In this document: one piece after another, positions 5,281 through 5,320 of the stretch
How the letters are laid out: every line of letters starts with the position of its first letter
How positions within the stretch are numbered: the stretch's first letter is position 1
Assembly (NCBI GenBank): GCA_964403285.1
Contig: CAYOFG010000082.1
Span: forward strand, 1 to 5,320
Length of the DNA stretch: 5,320 bases
DNA from: WVXT01 sp964403285
GTDB taxonomy: Bacteria > UBA6262 > WVXT01
Direction: 5' to 3'
Program-made: the position numbers and the translations under genes
The notes under the pieces: model-generated
What the model saw: the letters and a program-made list of their open reading frames with translations, nothing else
Told to the model about the DNA's origin: nothing
Database searches by the model: none

Positions 5281-5320
5281 GAGGGGATGAAGGGATAGTT
5301 ATCGGAGTCGCTCGGTCAGG
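5277..5320 (+). CDS. possible start of the next gene, cut by the window end
   Basis: An ATG at 5277-5279 overlaps the pgpH stop TGA (5278-5280) as ATGA, and its frame stays open to the window end (MRGDEGIVIGVARS). A purine-rich gaagga lies immediately upstream but with no spacing, so initiation would have to be by translational coupling. ybeY is the usual gene after phoH-pgpH, but these 14 residues do not identify it. The open frame is too short to be sure it is coding; the real start may be further downstream. Confidence 0.3.
   Translation, partial: MRGDEGIVIGVARS

Overview
The window holds four complete genes on the + strand and probably the first bases of a fifth: aspS (aspartyl-tRNA synthetase), a small LysM lipoprotein, phoH (PhoH-family ATPase) and a shortened pgpH/yqfF-type membrane HD phosphohydrolase. 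It looks like a bacterial chromosome rather than a plasmid or phage. The phoH then pgpH order is the conserved bacterial neighbourhood that usually continues with ybeY. The lipoprotein has a type II signal peptide. The moderate base composition and the high density of short GC-rich palindromic repeats, including one of the 'TGTCATTGCGAGGAGC' type, remind me of uncultured candidate phyla such as Omnitrophota. That taxonomic guess comes from memory of sequence style and is weak.

Layout. Positions 1-121 are non-coding. They hold a compact palindromic element: two identical 20-bp hairpin repeats (2-21 and 91-110) flank a 55-nt sequence that can fold into a stem with three hairpin arms (26-80). 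The second hairpin repeat contains the only good Shine-Dalgarno of aspS. aspS runs 122-1987. A short gap with a strong Shine-Dalgarno leads to the lipoprotein (2043-2579). Positions 2580-2727 are a leader with a long hairpin (2632-2679) whose apical loop is complementary to an upstream segment (2596-2603). phoH (2728-3684, TTG start) follows. Positions 3685-3825 are mostly a MITE-like inverted repeat (3724-3810). pgpH (3826-5280, GTG start) begins directly after it, and its stop overlaps a possible next start in an ATGA.

Function. The AspRS carries the His and Gly residues associated with non-discriminating enzymes, so Asn-tRNA(Asn) is probably made through Asp-tRNA(Asn) and an amidotransferase. 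PhoH is an ATPase linked to rRNA maturation and stress through YbeY. The PgpH-like protein keeps the full set of HD-domain metal ligands that hydrolyse cyclic-di-AMP in studied homologues, but it lacks the large extracellular sensor domain, which is replaced by a loop of only a few residues. The lipoprotein probably binds peptidoglycan.

The most unusual theme is that three of the four starts (aspS, phoH, pgpH) have a strong palindromic element immediately upstream, two of them clearly repeat-like. I did not find a new defence or mobile system. The best candidates for undescribed biology are the phoH leader structure, the three-arm repeat with its masked ribosome binding site, and the sensor-less PgpH.
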